From positions 1-20,161 of the forward strand of contig JAGQRL010000073.1 of NCBI GenBank assembly GCA_020425485.1: DNA of 20,161 nt, written 5' to 3'. A program made the position numbers and the translations under genes. Source of the stretch: Rhodospirillaceae bacterium (lineage in GTDB: Bacteria > Pseudomonadota > Alphaproteobacteria > DSM-16000 > Inquilinaceae). Under the pieces are notes generated by a model. The model did no database searches, was not told the DNA's origin, and was given only the letters and a program-made list of their open reading frames with translations. This document shows positions 1 through 7,304 of this stretch, one piece after another (within the stretch, counting starts at the first letter, position 1; each line of letters starts with the position of its first letter).

Positions 1-590
1 GGCACCTTGCGGCCGCCGCGCAGGCCCTCGTCGGCGGTGATCACCGCGACGCATTCGGAATCCTGGATGCGGTCGCGCAGGCTGTCGGGCGAGAAGCCGC
101 CGAAAACCACCGAATGGATCGCCCCGATGCGCGCGCAGGCCAGCATGGCATAGGTCGCTTCCGGCACCATGGGCATGTAGATCGACACGCGATCGCCCTT
201 CTTCACCCCGCGCGACTTCAGCACATTGGCCAGCCGGCACACCTGCTCGTGCGCCTCGCGGTAGGTGATCGCCTTGGACTCCGACGGGTCGTCGCCTTCC
301 CAGAGGATGGCGATCTGGTCGCCGCGGCTGTCCAGATGGCGGTCCAGGCAGTTGTGGCAGACGTTGGTGGTGCCGTCTTCGAACCAGGTGACGCGGACAT
401 CGCCGTCGAAGCCGCCGCCGCGCACCTTGGTGTACGGCTTGAACCAGTCGATCCGCTTGCCGTGCTCACCCCAGAACCCATCGGGGTCGTCCAGCGACTG
501 GCGGTACATTTCCTCATACTTCGCCGCATCGGCATGGGCGGACGCGGCGACGGCCGGGGGCACTGGATAGACGTCTGGGTGTTCGGTCAT
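1..590 (-). CDS. acs: Acetyl-CoA synthetase, N-terminal part (cut by window edge)
   Basis: AMP-forming acetate:CoA ligase, which activates acetate to acetyl-CoA through acetyl-adenylate in the cytoplasm. I translated the minus strand from the ATG at 590-588. It gives 196 codons with no stop before the window edge, so only about the first 30% of a roughly 650-residue protein is here. It shows the usual N-terminal ACS segment (YEEMYRQSLDDPDGFWGEHG, residues about 25-44), then NVCHNCLDRH, IAILWEGDDP and ITYREAHEQVCRLANVLKSR, followed by the start of the AMP-binding domain (GDRVSIYMPMVPEA, ARIGAIHSVVFGGFSPDSLR). An AGAGGA ribosome site lies about 10 bases before the ATG. A sigma-70-like promoter sits 90-120 bases upstream. 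The family assignment is secure. A propionate-preferring relative (PrpE) cannot be fully excluded without the C-terminal half. Confidence 0.93.
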   Translation of the reverse strand, partial: MTEHPDVYPVPPAVAASAHADAAKYEEMYRQSLDDPDGFWGEHGKRIDWFKPYTKVRGGGFDGDVRVTWFEDGTTNVCHNCLDRHLDSRGDQIAILWEGDDPSESKAITYREAHEQVCRLANVLKSRGVKKGDRVSIYMPMVPEATYAMLACARIGAIHSVVFGGFSPDSLRDRIQDSECVAVITADEGLRGGRKV

Positions 591-610
591 AGGGCGGGTT
601 CCTCTGGTGT

Positions 611-634
611 CTTTGGGATCTTCTTTGGGATCTT
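611..634. repeat. Perfect 12-bp tandem duplication in the acs leader
   Basis: CTTTGGGATCTT occurs twice back to back (611-622 and 623-634). On the acs strand it reads AAGATCCCAAAG twice and ends about 20 bases before the acs start codon. It lies inside the predicted untranslated leader. It could be a slippage duplication or a repeated protein or RNA contact site. Confidence 0.8.
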
Positions 635-679
635 GCGGTCGGCGCGGCAGGCCAGCGGACAAAGCTACGGGTTCGCTGG

Positions 680-708
680 ATTATCCATGGATCGGGCAGG
701 CGGCTCAA
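680..708 (-). promoter_or_regulatory. Candidate sigma-70 promoter for acs
   Basis: On the minus strand, TTGAGC (708-703) and GATAAT (685-680) are separated by exactly 17 bases. The -10 matches TATAAT at five of six positions and the -35 matches TTGACA at four of six. Transcription would start near 673, leaving an 80-base leader before the acs ATG. A perfect 10-bp palindrome, ATCCATGGAT (683-692), overlaps the -10 and could bind a regulator. This is motif reading only, with no experimental support. Confidence 0.5.
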
Positions 709-739
709 CCAATCGGCGGGCCAGGACAACTATTCTTTA

Positions 740-781
740 AGCCTTTCCGGCAAGGCTGAAAACGGCCCGGCGTTTCGGGCC
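740..781. other. Two adjacent small hairpins between acs and the small ORF
   Basis: The first has arms AGCCTT (740-745) and AAGGCT (752-757). The second has arms GGCCCG (764-769) and CGGGCC (776-781). Each has a 6-bp stem and a 6-base loop. Neither is followed by a T-run on either strand, so they are not convincing terminators. They lie upstream of both the acs promoter and the small ORF, and their role is unknown. Confidence 0.35.
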
Positions 782-812
782 TGAATCCCGCAGCTTGCAG
801 CCGTTGCCCGCC

Positions 813-1031
813 ATGCCGTCCGACCCGCTTCCGCCGTTCGACCTGGGCGCCCACCGCGTGGCCCTGCTCGCCCGCGAGCTGCGCGACCGCATCTCCACCG
901 CCGCGGTGGGGCTGGACCCGGATGACGATCCCGCCCTGGCCGCCGCCAGCATGCTGGCGTTGTCCGAGCACCTGCAGGCCGGCATCGTCACCTGCGAGGC
1001 CATTGCCCAGCGGCGCGGCGCCCACGATTGA
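813..1031 (+). CDS. Small hypothetical protein (72 residues)
   Basis: Unrecognised protein. From the ATG at 813 it reads 72 residues, starting MPSDPLPPFDLGAHRVALLA. It is mostly helical and alanine/leucine-rich (LARELRDRISTAA, then AAASMLALSEHLQAGIVTCE), with an acidic turn DPDDDP in the middle and no signal peptide or membrane segment. Third codon positions are almost all G or C, like the neighbouring real genes, which is the main argument that it is coding. An in-frame TTG at 795 would add six residues, but I see no good ribosome site for either start. It is alone between divergent acs and the plus-strand TRAP operon. Its stop codon overlaps an inverted repeat (1029-1042). It may be a small alphaproteobacterial conserved protein or a chance GC-rich frame. 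Confidence 0.45.
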   Translation: MPSDPLPPFDLGAHRVALLARELRDRISTAAVGLDPDDDPALAAASMLALSEHLQAGIVTCEAIAQRRGAHD

Positions 1032-1042
1032 CCGTCCGGTCA
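1029..1042. promoter_or_regulatory. Inverted repeat, candidate TetR-type operator
   Basis: TGACCG (1029-1034) and CGGTCA (1037-1042) form a perfect inverted repeat around TC. The form resembles operators of TetR-family repressors. It lies at the start of the 258-base gap in front of the TRAP operon and overlaps the stop of the small ORF. No regulator gene is in the window, so the assignment is a guess from symmetry. Confidence 0.35.
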
Positions 1043-1117
1043 GCAATTGTCATCGCTGCAGCCCAGATGCCGGGCACCTCTGCCTAAATCCAATAGTCAT
1101 TTCGAGAAGTGAATACT

Positions 1118-1141
1118 GGCCGGAGCGCAAAAGCGCCGGCC
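1118..1141. other. Strong GC hairpin upstream of dctP
   Basis: Outer arms GGCCGG (1118-1123) and CCGGCC (1136-1141) and inner arms CGC (1126-1128) and GCG (1133-1135) enclose an AAAA loop, with an AG bulge on the 5' side. No T-run follows. It may end transcription from the small ORF or act in the control region of the TRAP genes. The 8-mer GCGCCGGC recurs about 35 bases downstream. Confidence 0.4.
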
Positions 1142-1223
1142 GATCTTCGCAACTCCTCCCTGTAATCAGCGCCGGCAAGCGCAATCGGCATACGTGTTGC
1201 ACTGCACCAGATCGCGGCGTTGA

Positions 1224-1253
1224 TTGACTCCACGCTGTGCGGCTGCGTATCAC
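1224..1253 (+). promoter_or_regulatory. Candidate promoter for the TRAP operon
   Basis: TTGACT (1224-1229) matches the -35 consensus at five of six bases. TATCAC (1248-1253) matches the -10 at four of six, with an 18-base spacer. The predicted start near 1260 would leave a short leader containing the GGGAGG ribosome site at 1279-1284. Only one of several possible readings. Confidence 0.35.
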
Positions 1254-1289
1254 ATTCAGACAAAGAATAATTTCGTACGGGAGGATATG

Positions 1290-2447
1290 ATGGACACCAA
1301 CCGACCCACGACTCCGAAGTTCCGCCAATCTGTGGAAGGCGTGGTGGAAAGCCGCCGCCGCTTTCTTAAGGGCATGGCCATTGCCGGCGGTGCCGCGGCC
1401 ACCGGTGCGGTGGCGGCCCCGCATGTGGCCGGCGCCCAGGCCAATGGCCTGAACTTCAGCATCCAGAGCTCCTGGCAGCCCGGCACCACCGGTTACCACA
1501 CCTTCGAAAACTGGTGTAACAGCATGGTGGAGCTGACCAGCGGCGAGCTGGCGCTCACCCCGTTCCCGGCCGGTGCCGTGTCCGGCGACTTCCAGCTCTT
1601 CGACGCCGTGCGCAACGGCGTGCTGGATGGCATGAACGTGTTCACCGTGTACTGGGCGGGCCGCATGCCGGCCGGCGTGTTCCTGTCGTCCTACCCGATG
1701 GGGCCGAACTTCCCCCACCAGTGGGACATGATGTTCGACAGCTTCGGCGGCAAGGAACTGGCGCGCGAGCTGTATGAGCGCAACGGCCTGTACTTCGTCG
1801 GCCACGTCCACCACGACCTCAACCTCATCCACTCCACCGTGCCGATCAACTCGCTGGACGACTTCAACGGCCTGCTGCTGCGCGTGCCCGGCGGCATCGT
1901 GGCGGACTGCTTTGCCGCCATCGGCGCCCGCACCACCCTGCTTCCGGGCTCGGAGGTGTATCCGGCGCTGGAGCGCGGCACCATCGAAGCGGCCGACTAC
2001 ACCGGCCCGGCGGTGAACTACGAGCTGGGCTTCCAGCAGGTGACCAACGTCATCGTCATGGGTCCGCCGTCGACGCCGTGCCTGCACCAGCCGGTCGACC
2101 TCATGGACATCTCCTTCAGCCTGCGCGCCTGGAACCAGCTTTCCGACCCGATGAAGGAACTGATGGAAGAGCTGGTGAAGGCGTATTCGCGCACCCACTA
2201 CGCCGCCATCCAGGAAGCCGACCACGCCGCCTGGGGGCTGTTTGAGGAAGCCGGCACCACCATCTCGCGCCTGTCGGAAGAAGACGTGGACCGCTTCCGC
2301 GAGGTGGCGATCCCGCTGTGGTTCGACTGGGCCAACCGCGACCGCGATGCGGCCCGGCTGTTCAACATCCACCTGCAGGTGATGCAGGATCCGGCCGTGG
2401 CCTACATCACGCCCGACGACATCGCCGGATACACGCTGAACCTGTAG
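1290..2447 (+). CDS. dctP: TRAP transporter substrate-binding protein, Tat-secreted
   Basis: Periplasmic solute receptor that hands an organic acid to the DctQM membrane pair. Two ATGs are adjacent (1287, 1290). GGGAGG at 1279-1284 is 5 bases from the second, so I start there (385 residues). The twin-arginine motif SRRRFLK (residues 21-27) matches the Tat consensus and is followed by an alanine-rich stretch and a likely cleavage after AQA (49-51), so the protein is probably exported folded. The mature part has the DctP fold, with RVPGG in the middle (the usual carboxylate-binding arginine region) and EAADYTGPAVNYELGF, which resembles the TakP group that binds 2-oxoacids. The ligand is inferred, not known. 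It is the first gene of dctPQM and is separated from dctQ by a strong hairpin. Confidence 0.9.
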   Translation: MDTNRPTTPKFRQSVEGVVESRRRFLKGMAIAGGAAATGAVAAPHVAGAQANGLNFSIQSSWQPGTTGYHTFENWCNSMVELTSGELALTPFPAGAVSGDFQLFDAVRNGVLDGMNVFTVYWAGRMPAGVFLSSYPMGPNFPHQWDMMFDSFGGKELARELYERNGLYFVGHVHHDLNLIHSTVPINSLDDFNGLLLRVPGGIVADCFAAIGARTTLLPGSEVYPALERGTIEAADYTGPAVNYELGFQQVTNVIVMGPPSTPCLHQPVDLMDISFSLRAWNQLSDPMKELMEELVKAYSRTHYAAIQEADHAAWGLFEEAGTTISRLSEEDVDRFREVAIPLWFDWANRDRDAARLFNIHLQVMQDPAVAYITPDDIAGYTLNL

Positions 2448-2529
2448 CCGCCAGCCGCCGCAAAGGGCGGGAGGGATGGTCGCACACGCCCCGGCGGACC
2501 GGCCTGAACTCCCGCTTCACGTGCCGCAC

Positions 2530-2554
2530 GGGGTGCCCTTCGGGGCACCCCTTT
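2530..2554 (+). terminator. TTCG-loop hairpin between dctP and dctQ
   Basis: Arms GGGGTGCCC (2530-2538) and GGGCACCCC (2543-2551) pair perfectly over 9 bp around a TTCG tetraloop and are followed by TTT. It lies 82 bases after the dctP stop, inside the operon. Such an element can partly stop transcription or protect the 3' end of the upstream message, giving more binding protein than membrane protein. Confidence 0.7.
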
Positions 2555-2590
2555 GCGGTCTGTCCTCCCCAAACCCGGAGCCCCTCACCG

Positions 2591-3397
2591 ATGGATGGTG
2601 ACGCGTCTTTCTGGCACACGCTGATGGAATTCCGGTCCACCATCGGCGGGCATCTGCGCTTTGTCATGCCCCACTGGCTGTACTGGGGCGGGCTGATCGC
2701 GTTTCCCCTGTTCTACATGGCCGCCATCAGGCTGTTCGGGCGCCACCCGGAAACGCCGGAAGAACATGTCGCCCACCAGATCGACGAGGTGGCGTTCGAC
2801 GGCAATCCGTCGGGCCACCTGGAACGCTACGCGCCCGGCAACTGGGTAACCCGCCAGATCGACCGGCTGTCGGTGTTCACCGGCACCTTCGTGGCCTATT
2901 GGTCGGTGATCGCCGTCGTCGTCTACTTCTATGAAGTGGTGATGCGCTACGGGCTGCGCGCGCCCACCAACTGGGCGCACGAGAGCATGTTCCTGATGTT
3001 CGGCATGCAGTACATCCTCGCCGGCGCCTACGCCTACCGCTTCGATGCGCATGTGCGGGTGGATCTGTTCTACGCCAATGCCTCGGTGCGCGGGCGGGCA
3101 GCGCTGGACATCATCACCTCGGCGTTCTTCTTCATCTTCGTCATCGGCTTCACGGTGACCGGCTGGACCTTCTTCTCCCAGTCGATGAACGCCAATGGCG
3201 AGATCTTCGGCCTGCCGTTCTTCTGGGCCCAGGGCTACAGCGACGAGGTGTCGTTCACCGAATGGGGCGTCGCCTACTACCCGGTGAAGTTCACGCTGGC
3301 GCTCGGCGGTGTCCTGCTGCTGCTGCAAGGCATCAGCCGGCTCATCAAGGACGTCGAGATCTTCATCTTCGCCGCCGATGGAAGGGATGCGAACTAG
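2591..3397 (+). CDS. dctQ: TRAP transporter small membrane subunit, long form
   Basis: Small integral subunit of the TRAP transporter, which links the binding protein to DctM. I start at the ATG 2591 (268 residues), with GGAG about 10 bases upstream. Apparent membrane helices lie at about 27-48, 96-117, 130-149, 173-195 and 229-248. The family signature YRFDAHVRVDLFY is at 149-161. Typical DctQ proteins are about 160-200 residues with four helices. This one has an extra N-terminal helix, a soluble linker of about 45 residues (48-95), and a loop (about 196-228) before the last helix. This resembles long DctQ forms paired with Tat-type TakP-like receptors. It ends 2 bases before the dctM start, so translation is probably coupled. 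Confidence 0.88.
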   Translation: MDGDASFWHTLMEFRSTIGGHLRFVMPHWLYWGGLIAFPLFYMAAIRLFGRHPETPEEHVAHQIDEVAFDGNPSGHLERYAPGNWVTRQIDRLSVFTGTFVAYWSVIAVVVYFYEVVMRYGLRAPTNWAHESMFLMFGMQYILAGAYAYRFDAHVRVDLFYANASVRGRAALDIITSAFFFIFVIGFTVTGWTFFSQSMNANGEIFGLPFFWAQGYSDEVSFTEWGVAYYPVKFTLALGGVLLLLQGISRLIKDVEIFIFAADGRDAN

Positions 3398-3399
3398 CC

Positions 3400-4965
3400 A
3401 TGTCCACGGACACGCATTACCACCGCAGCCCTTACGGCACCGTCTCGCTGGTTCCCCGGTCCGCCCTCGCCTGGGTGGTGCTGACCACCGTCACCGCGAT
3501 GGCGGTGCTGGTGGCGGTGGAACTGATGAACATCGCCTTCTTCTTCGAACCCTATGTGATGCCCGATCAGCAGGTGGTCCCGCTGTGGACGCTGCAGGGC
3601 GTCCTGTCGGACATCGACATCGCCACCTTGTCGATCGTCATGTTCGGCAGCCTCCTGGCACTGCTGGCGCTCGGCCTGCCGCTGGTGTTCGTCACCGGGT
3701 CGCTCGGCGTGGTGTTCATCTATCTGGTCGGCGACTCGCTGATGCTGAACATCATCCCGTCGCGCATCTTCCCGTTGATGACCAACTACCAGCTTTCGGC
3801 CATCCCGCTGTTCATCTTCATGGCCTCGATGCTGGAACGCGCCGGCCTGATCGATGAGATGTTCGACGTTATCTACAAGTGGCTGGGCGGGTTCGCCGGC
3901 GGCCTGGCCGCAGCCACCGTGGTGGCGTCCACCATCCTCGCCGCCATGGTCGGCGTCATCGGCGCCGCCGTGGTGACCATGGGGCTGATCGCCCTGCCCG
4001 CCATGCTGAAGCGCAAATACGACCCGCAGATCGCGCTGGGGGCGATCATGGCCGGCGGCACGCTGGGCATCCTCATCCCGCCGTCGATCCTTGCCATCAT
4101 CTATGCCGTGGTGGCCCAGGAATCGGTGGGCGAACTCTATCTCGGCTCGGTGATCCCCGGCCTGATGCTGTCGGGCCTCTATATCCTCTACGTCACCCTG
4201 CGCTCTGCCGTTAACCCGAAGCTGGGGCCGGCGCTGCCGGTGGCCGAGCGCGTGTCGTTCGCCGAAAAGCTGCTGCTGCTGCGCCGCATGCTGGCACCGG
4301 TGCTGCTGATCGTGCTGGTGCTGGGGGTGATCTTCTCCGGTGCCGCCACGCCGGTGGAAGCCGCCGCCATCGGCAGCTTCGGCGCCATGGTGGTGGCCAA
4401 GATGCACGGGCGGCTGAGCTGGGTGAACGTGCGCGACGCCGCGGTGTCCACCATGCGCGCCAGCGCCATGGTGCTGTGGATCATCTTCGGCGCCACCATC
4501 TTCGTCGGCTTCTACATCCTGCAGGGCGGCCAGGCCTTCGTTTCGGAGCTGATCTTCGGCACCGGCCTCGATGCCTACGGGGTGCTGCTGCTGATGATGC
4601 TGCTGCTGGTGTTCCTCGGCATGTTCCTGGACTGGGTGGGCATCCTGCTGCTCGCCGTGCCGATCTTCATCCCGATCATCCAGGTGCTGGAGTTCGACGG
4701 GCTGTTCGGCCTGCCGGGGGTGGACCAGGAGCACACCGCGCTGTGGTTCGGCGTGCTCTATCTGGTGAACATGCAGATGAGCTTCCTGTCGCCGCCCTTC
4801 GGCTATGCCCTGTTCTACATGCGCGGGGTGGCCCCCAAGGAGATCTCCACCGCCATCATCTTCCGCTCCGCCCTGCCCTTCCTGGCCCTGCAGGCGTTCG
4901 GCTTGACGCTGTGCGTGCTGTTCCCGGAGATCGTGCTCTGGCTGCCGCGCCTGGCCTACGGCTAA
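3400..4965 (+). CDS. dctM: TRAP transporter large permease subunit
   Basis: Large membrane subunit (521 residues) that forms the ion-coupled translocation path of the TRAP system. The start is the ATG at 3400, two bases after the dctQ stop, with GGAAGGG about 13 bases upstream. The protein is hydrophobic throughout, with a dozen or so likely helices. It shows typical DctM stretches: SAIPLFIFMASMLERAGLID (about 132-151), AAMVGVIGAAVVTMGLIALP, GTLGILIPPSILAIIYAVVA and FLGMFLDWVGILLLAVPIFI. The N terminus has about 25 extra soluble residues (MSTDTHYHRSPYGTVSLVPR) before the first helix. It is the last gene of dctPQM, and a GC hairpin follows its stop. Confidence 0.93.
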   Translation: MSTDTHYHRSPYGTVSLVPRSALAWVVLTTVTAMAVLVAVELMNIAFFFEPYVMPDQQVVPLWTLQGVLSDIDIATLSIVMFGSLLALLALGLPLVFVTGSLGVVFIYLVGDSLMLNIIPSRIFPLMTNYQLSAIPLFIFMASMLERAGLIDEMFDVIYKWLGGFAGGLAAATVVASTILAAMVGVIGAAVVTMGLIALPAMLKRKYDPQIALGAIMAGGTLGILIPPSILAIIYAVVAQESVGELYLGSVIPGLMLSGLYILYVTLRSAVNPKLGPALPVAERVSFAEKLLLLRRMLAPVLLIVLVLGVIFSGAATPVEAAAIGSFGAMVVAKMHGRLSWVNVRDAAVSTMRASAMVLWIIFGATIFVGFYILQGGQAFVSELIFGTGLDAYGVLLLMMLLLVFLGMFLDWVGILLLAVPIFIPIIQVLEFDGLFGLPGVDQEHTALWFGVLYLVNMQMSFLSPPFGYALFYMRGVAPKEISTAIIFRSALPFLALQAFGLTLCVLFPEIVLWLPRLAYG

Positions 4966-4978
4966 TGTGACGGCCGAC

Positions 4979-5002
4979 GCGCGGCCCGGCCAAGGGCCGC
5001 GC
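4979..5002 (+). terminator. Hairpin after dctM
   Basis: Arms GCGCGGCCC (4979-4987) and GGGCCGCGC (4994-5002) pair perfectly over 9 bp with loop GGCCAA. There is no T-run. The MFS ribosome site begins 14 bases later. It may weaken read-through from the TRAP operon into the MFS gene, or mark a processing point. Confidence 0.5.
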
Positions 5003-5028
5003 CAGGCTCGCCCCCCGGGAGGGTTTCG

Positions 5029-6327
5029 ATGATCGCGGCGCTGCGCACCAGTTGGGTGCTGTTCTTCGGCATCGGCCTGATGATGCTGGGCAACGGGCTG
5101 CAGGGCACGCTGCTGGGCGTCCGCGCGGTGCTGGAAGGGTTCGACACCGCGGTCACCGGCGTCATGATGTCCGGCTATTTCGCCGGCTTCTTCCTGGGCT
5201 CCACGCTGGTGCCGCGGCTGCTCGGCCGGGTCGGCCATGTGCGCATCTTTTCCGCCCTGGCAGCACTGGCCTCCAGCGCCATTCTGATGCACGCCGTTCT
5301 GGTGGAGCCGGCGTTCTGGACGGTGGTTCGCGTGCTCACCGGCTTCAGTTATGCCGGCATGTACATCGTCGCGGAAAGCTGGCTCAACCAGGGCACGGAC
5401 AACGCCAACCGCGGGGCGGTGCTCTCCACCTACATGATCGTGCTGCAGGGGAGCATGGCCGGCGGACAGTTCCTGCTGGGGGCCGGCGATCCCACCGGCA
5501 CGGTGCTGTTCATGGCGGTGTCGGTGCTGGTGTCGCTGTCCGTCGTGCCGATGCTGATTTCCACCGGCCCGATGCCCAAGTTCGAGCTGATCGAGCGGCT
5601 GCCGGTGCGCCGGGTCATCAAGGCGTCGCCGCTCGCCGCCGTCGGCACCTTCCTCAACGGCGTGGCGCTGGCCACGGTCATGTCCATCGGCCCGGTCTAT
5701 GCCGTGGCCATCGGGCTGTCGGTGGGGCAGGTGGCGGTGTTCATGGGCGTGATGAATGTCGGCGTGATCCTGCTGCAATATCCCATCGGCAAGCTGTCCG
5801 ACCGCTACGACCGGCGCACCGTGCTGATGGCCGTCGCCTTCGCCGCGGCGGTGGCCGCGGGGCTGGGTGCGCTGGCGGGCGGCGAAGCCTACTGGCTGGT
5901 GCTGGTGATCGCCGGCGTCTTCGGCGGGCTGTGCGTGCCGATCTATTCGCTGTGCAGCGCCCACCTGAACGACAACCTGGACAGCCGCCACATGGTGAGC
6001 GCCAGCGCCACCATGCAGCTCATCTACGGTGCCGGTTCGGTGATCGGGCCGAGCCTGGCGGCCGCGGCCATGGGGGCGTTCGGATCGAGCCTGTTCTACT
6101 GGCTGATCGCCGCGGTCAACGCTGGCATCGGCGGCTTCGCGCTCTACCGGATGACGCGGCGGCCCTCCAAGCCGCTGGGCGAGCAGGGCAGCTACGTCGC
6201 GCTCTATCCGCGCGCCTCGGCCGTCGCCCAAACCTCCATGGTGGAAGCGGAGCGGGTGGAGGAAGAGACCGCCCAAGCGGCCGCAGAGGATGCGGCGGCG
6301 GAGGACGGCGAGCAGGCGCAGCCGTAG
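5029..6327 (+). CDS. MFS transporter, YcaD-like
   Basis: Inner-membrane major facilitator protein of 432 residues. The ATG at 5029 follows CGGGAGGG (5016-5023) at a good distance. About 12 helices are visible in two halves joined by a loop near 180-200. AESWLN (115-120) is characteristic of the YcaD-like branch. GKLSDRYDRR (254-263) is the MFS motif A between the halves. The C-terminal 35 or so residues are soluble and very acidic (from about 398, rich in E, A and D), which is unusual for this small family. The substrate is unknown. The gene starts 63 bases after dctM and may be partly co-transcribed with the TRAP genes. Its 3' end converges on the DMT gene through a shared hairpin. Confidence 0.87.
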   Translation: MIAALRTSWVLFFGIGLMMLGNGLQGTLLGVRAVLEGFDTAVTGVMMSGYFAGFFLGSTLVPRLLGRVGHVRIFSALAALASSAILMHAVLVEPAFWTVVRVLTGFSYAGMYIVAESWLNQGTDNANRGAVLSTYMIVLQGSMAGGQFLLGAGDPTGTVLFMAVSVLVSLSVVPMLISTGPMPKFELIERLPVRRVIKASPLAAVGTFLNGVALATVMSIGPVYAVAIGLSVGQVAVFMGVMNVGVILLQYPIGKLSDRYDRRTVLMAVAFAAAVAAGLGALAGGEAYWLVLVIAGVFGGLCVPIYSLCSAHLNDNLDSRHMVSASATMQLIYGAGSVIGPSLAAAAMGAFGSSLFYWLIAAVNAGIGGFALYRMTRRPSKPLGEQGSYVALYPRASAVAQTSMVEAERVEEETAQAAAEDAAAEDGEQAQP

Positions 6328-6333
6328 CCTATT

Positions 6334-6354
6334 GCCGGGTCAGCCGGACCCGGC
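6334..6354. terminator. Bidirectional terminator between MFS and DMT genes
   Basis: Arms GCCGGGTC (6334-6341) and GACCCGGC (6347-6354) pair perfectly over 8 bp with a 5-base loop. It fills the 29-base gap between two convergent stop codons, so it can serve both genes. There is no long T-run on either side. Confidence 0.6.
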
Positions 6355-6356
6355 CC

Positions 6357-7304
6357 TCATGACACCCGCTCGCGGCGGCGCTTGCGCATGCCGGCCAGCA
6401 GCAACCCGTAGAGGCTGGCGATGACGACGGCCAGGGCGGCCACCTGGTAGGGCTCCACCCGGTCGCCCAGGAACACGATGGCCAGCACCATGGTAAGCAC
6501 CGGCGACGGCACGGCGATGGAACTGGCCACCGACACGTCGATGTGGCGCATGGCGTAGAACCACAAGATCAGCTCCAGGTAGTACACCAGCCCCATGATG
6601 AAGGCGTGCTGCTGGAAGCCGAACGCGCCGAGGTCGGCCAGCACCGCCTCTGGCCCGGCCACCGCCAGCAGCACCGCACCGAGGAAGACCGAGGAAATCA
6701 GCACGCGCAGGAACGTCACCTGGCCCGGCGTGATCGGCGTCGCCACCAGCACCTCGCGCACGATCACATGGGCGATGCTCCACAGGAACGGCACGCCGAG
6801 CGCCACGGCGAACCAGACGGAAAACCCCGCGACGGCCCAGGTGCCGCCGGTGGCGAGGTAGTAGAGGGCGGCCAGCAGCAGCAGCGTGAAGCCCAGTTCC
6901 GCCGGGCTCTTGCGGCGCTTCAGGAACACCGATTCCCAGGCGATGGCGAACAGTGGATAGGCCTGGATGGCGATGGCCGCGGCCACCGCGCCGGCACGTT
7001 CCATCGCCAGCACATAGGCAAAGGTGGACAGCCCGAAGATGGCGCCAGTAACCAGCACGATCGCCAAAGTGCGGCGGCGGATGGCGGGCGCCAGGGCCGC
7101 GTCCAGGATGCCCCTTCGGCCCGACACGGCCTCGCCCACCACCAGCGGGATGGCACAGACGAGCTGCCAGACCGACAGGAAGAAGGCGAAGCTGAGGGCG
7201 GAGAAGCCGGCCGGCCGGCTGTTGGCGATGATCGGCATCGCCCCCAGGATGCCGAGGCACACGAAGGCGAGCGTGATGCCGACCATGGGCTCCTGCCGCC
7301 GCAT
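6357..7304 (-). CDS. DMT-family (EamA) transporter
   Basis: Inner-membrane drug/metabolite transporter of 315 residues with ten likely helices arranged as two EamA repeats. The first repeat runs about 7-150 (ends AELGFTLLLLAALYYLATGG), the second about 155-300 (contains MRHIDVSVASSIAVPSPVLT and FLGDRVEPYQVAALAVVIAS). It ends with a basic tail (MRKRRRERVS), consistent with a cytoplasmic C terminus. The start is uncertain. The ATG at 7304 has no clear ribosome site. The in-frame ATG at 7286 (six residues shorter) has AGGAG only 3 bases before it. Substrate unknown; relatives export amino acids or metabolites. It converges on the MFS gene, and its upstream side borders the low-GC insertion. Confidence 0.85.
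   Translation of the reverse strand: MRRQEPMVGITLAFVCLGILGAMPIIANSRPAGFSALSFAFFLSVWQLVCAIPLVVGEAVSGRRGILDAALAPAIRRRTLAIVLVTGAIFGLSTFAYVLAMERAGAVAAAIAIQAYPLFAIAWESVFLKRRKSPAELGFTLLLLAALYYLATGGTWAVAGFSVWFAVALGVPFLWSIAHVIVREVLVATPITPGQVTFLRVLISSVFLGAVLLAVAGPEAVLADLGAFGFQQHAFIMGLVYYLELILWFYAMRHIDVSVASSIAVPSPVLTMVLAIVFLGDRVEPYQVAALAVVIASLYGLLLAGMRKRRRERVS

Noticed and set aside
1050..2372. 440-codon minus-strand frame over dctP
   Set aside because: Shadow of dctP, with no ribosome site or recognisable domain.
3394..6276. 960-codon open frame on the minus strand
   Set aside because: It lies antisense to dctM and the MFS gene, which are unmistakable. Its translation is a His/Gln/Arg/Gly-rich shadow typical of GC-rich DNA read on the wrong strand.
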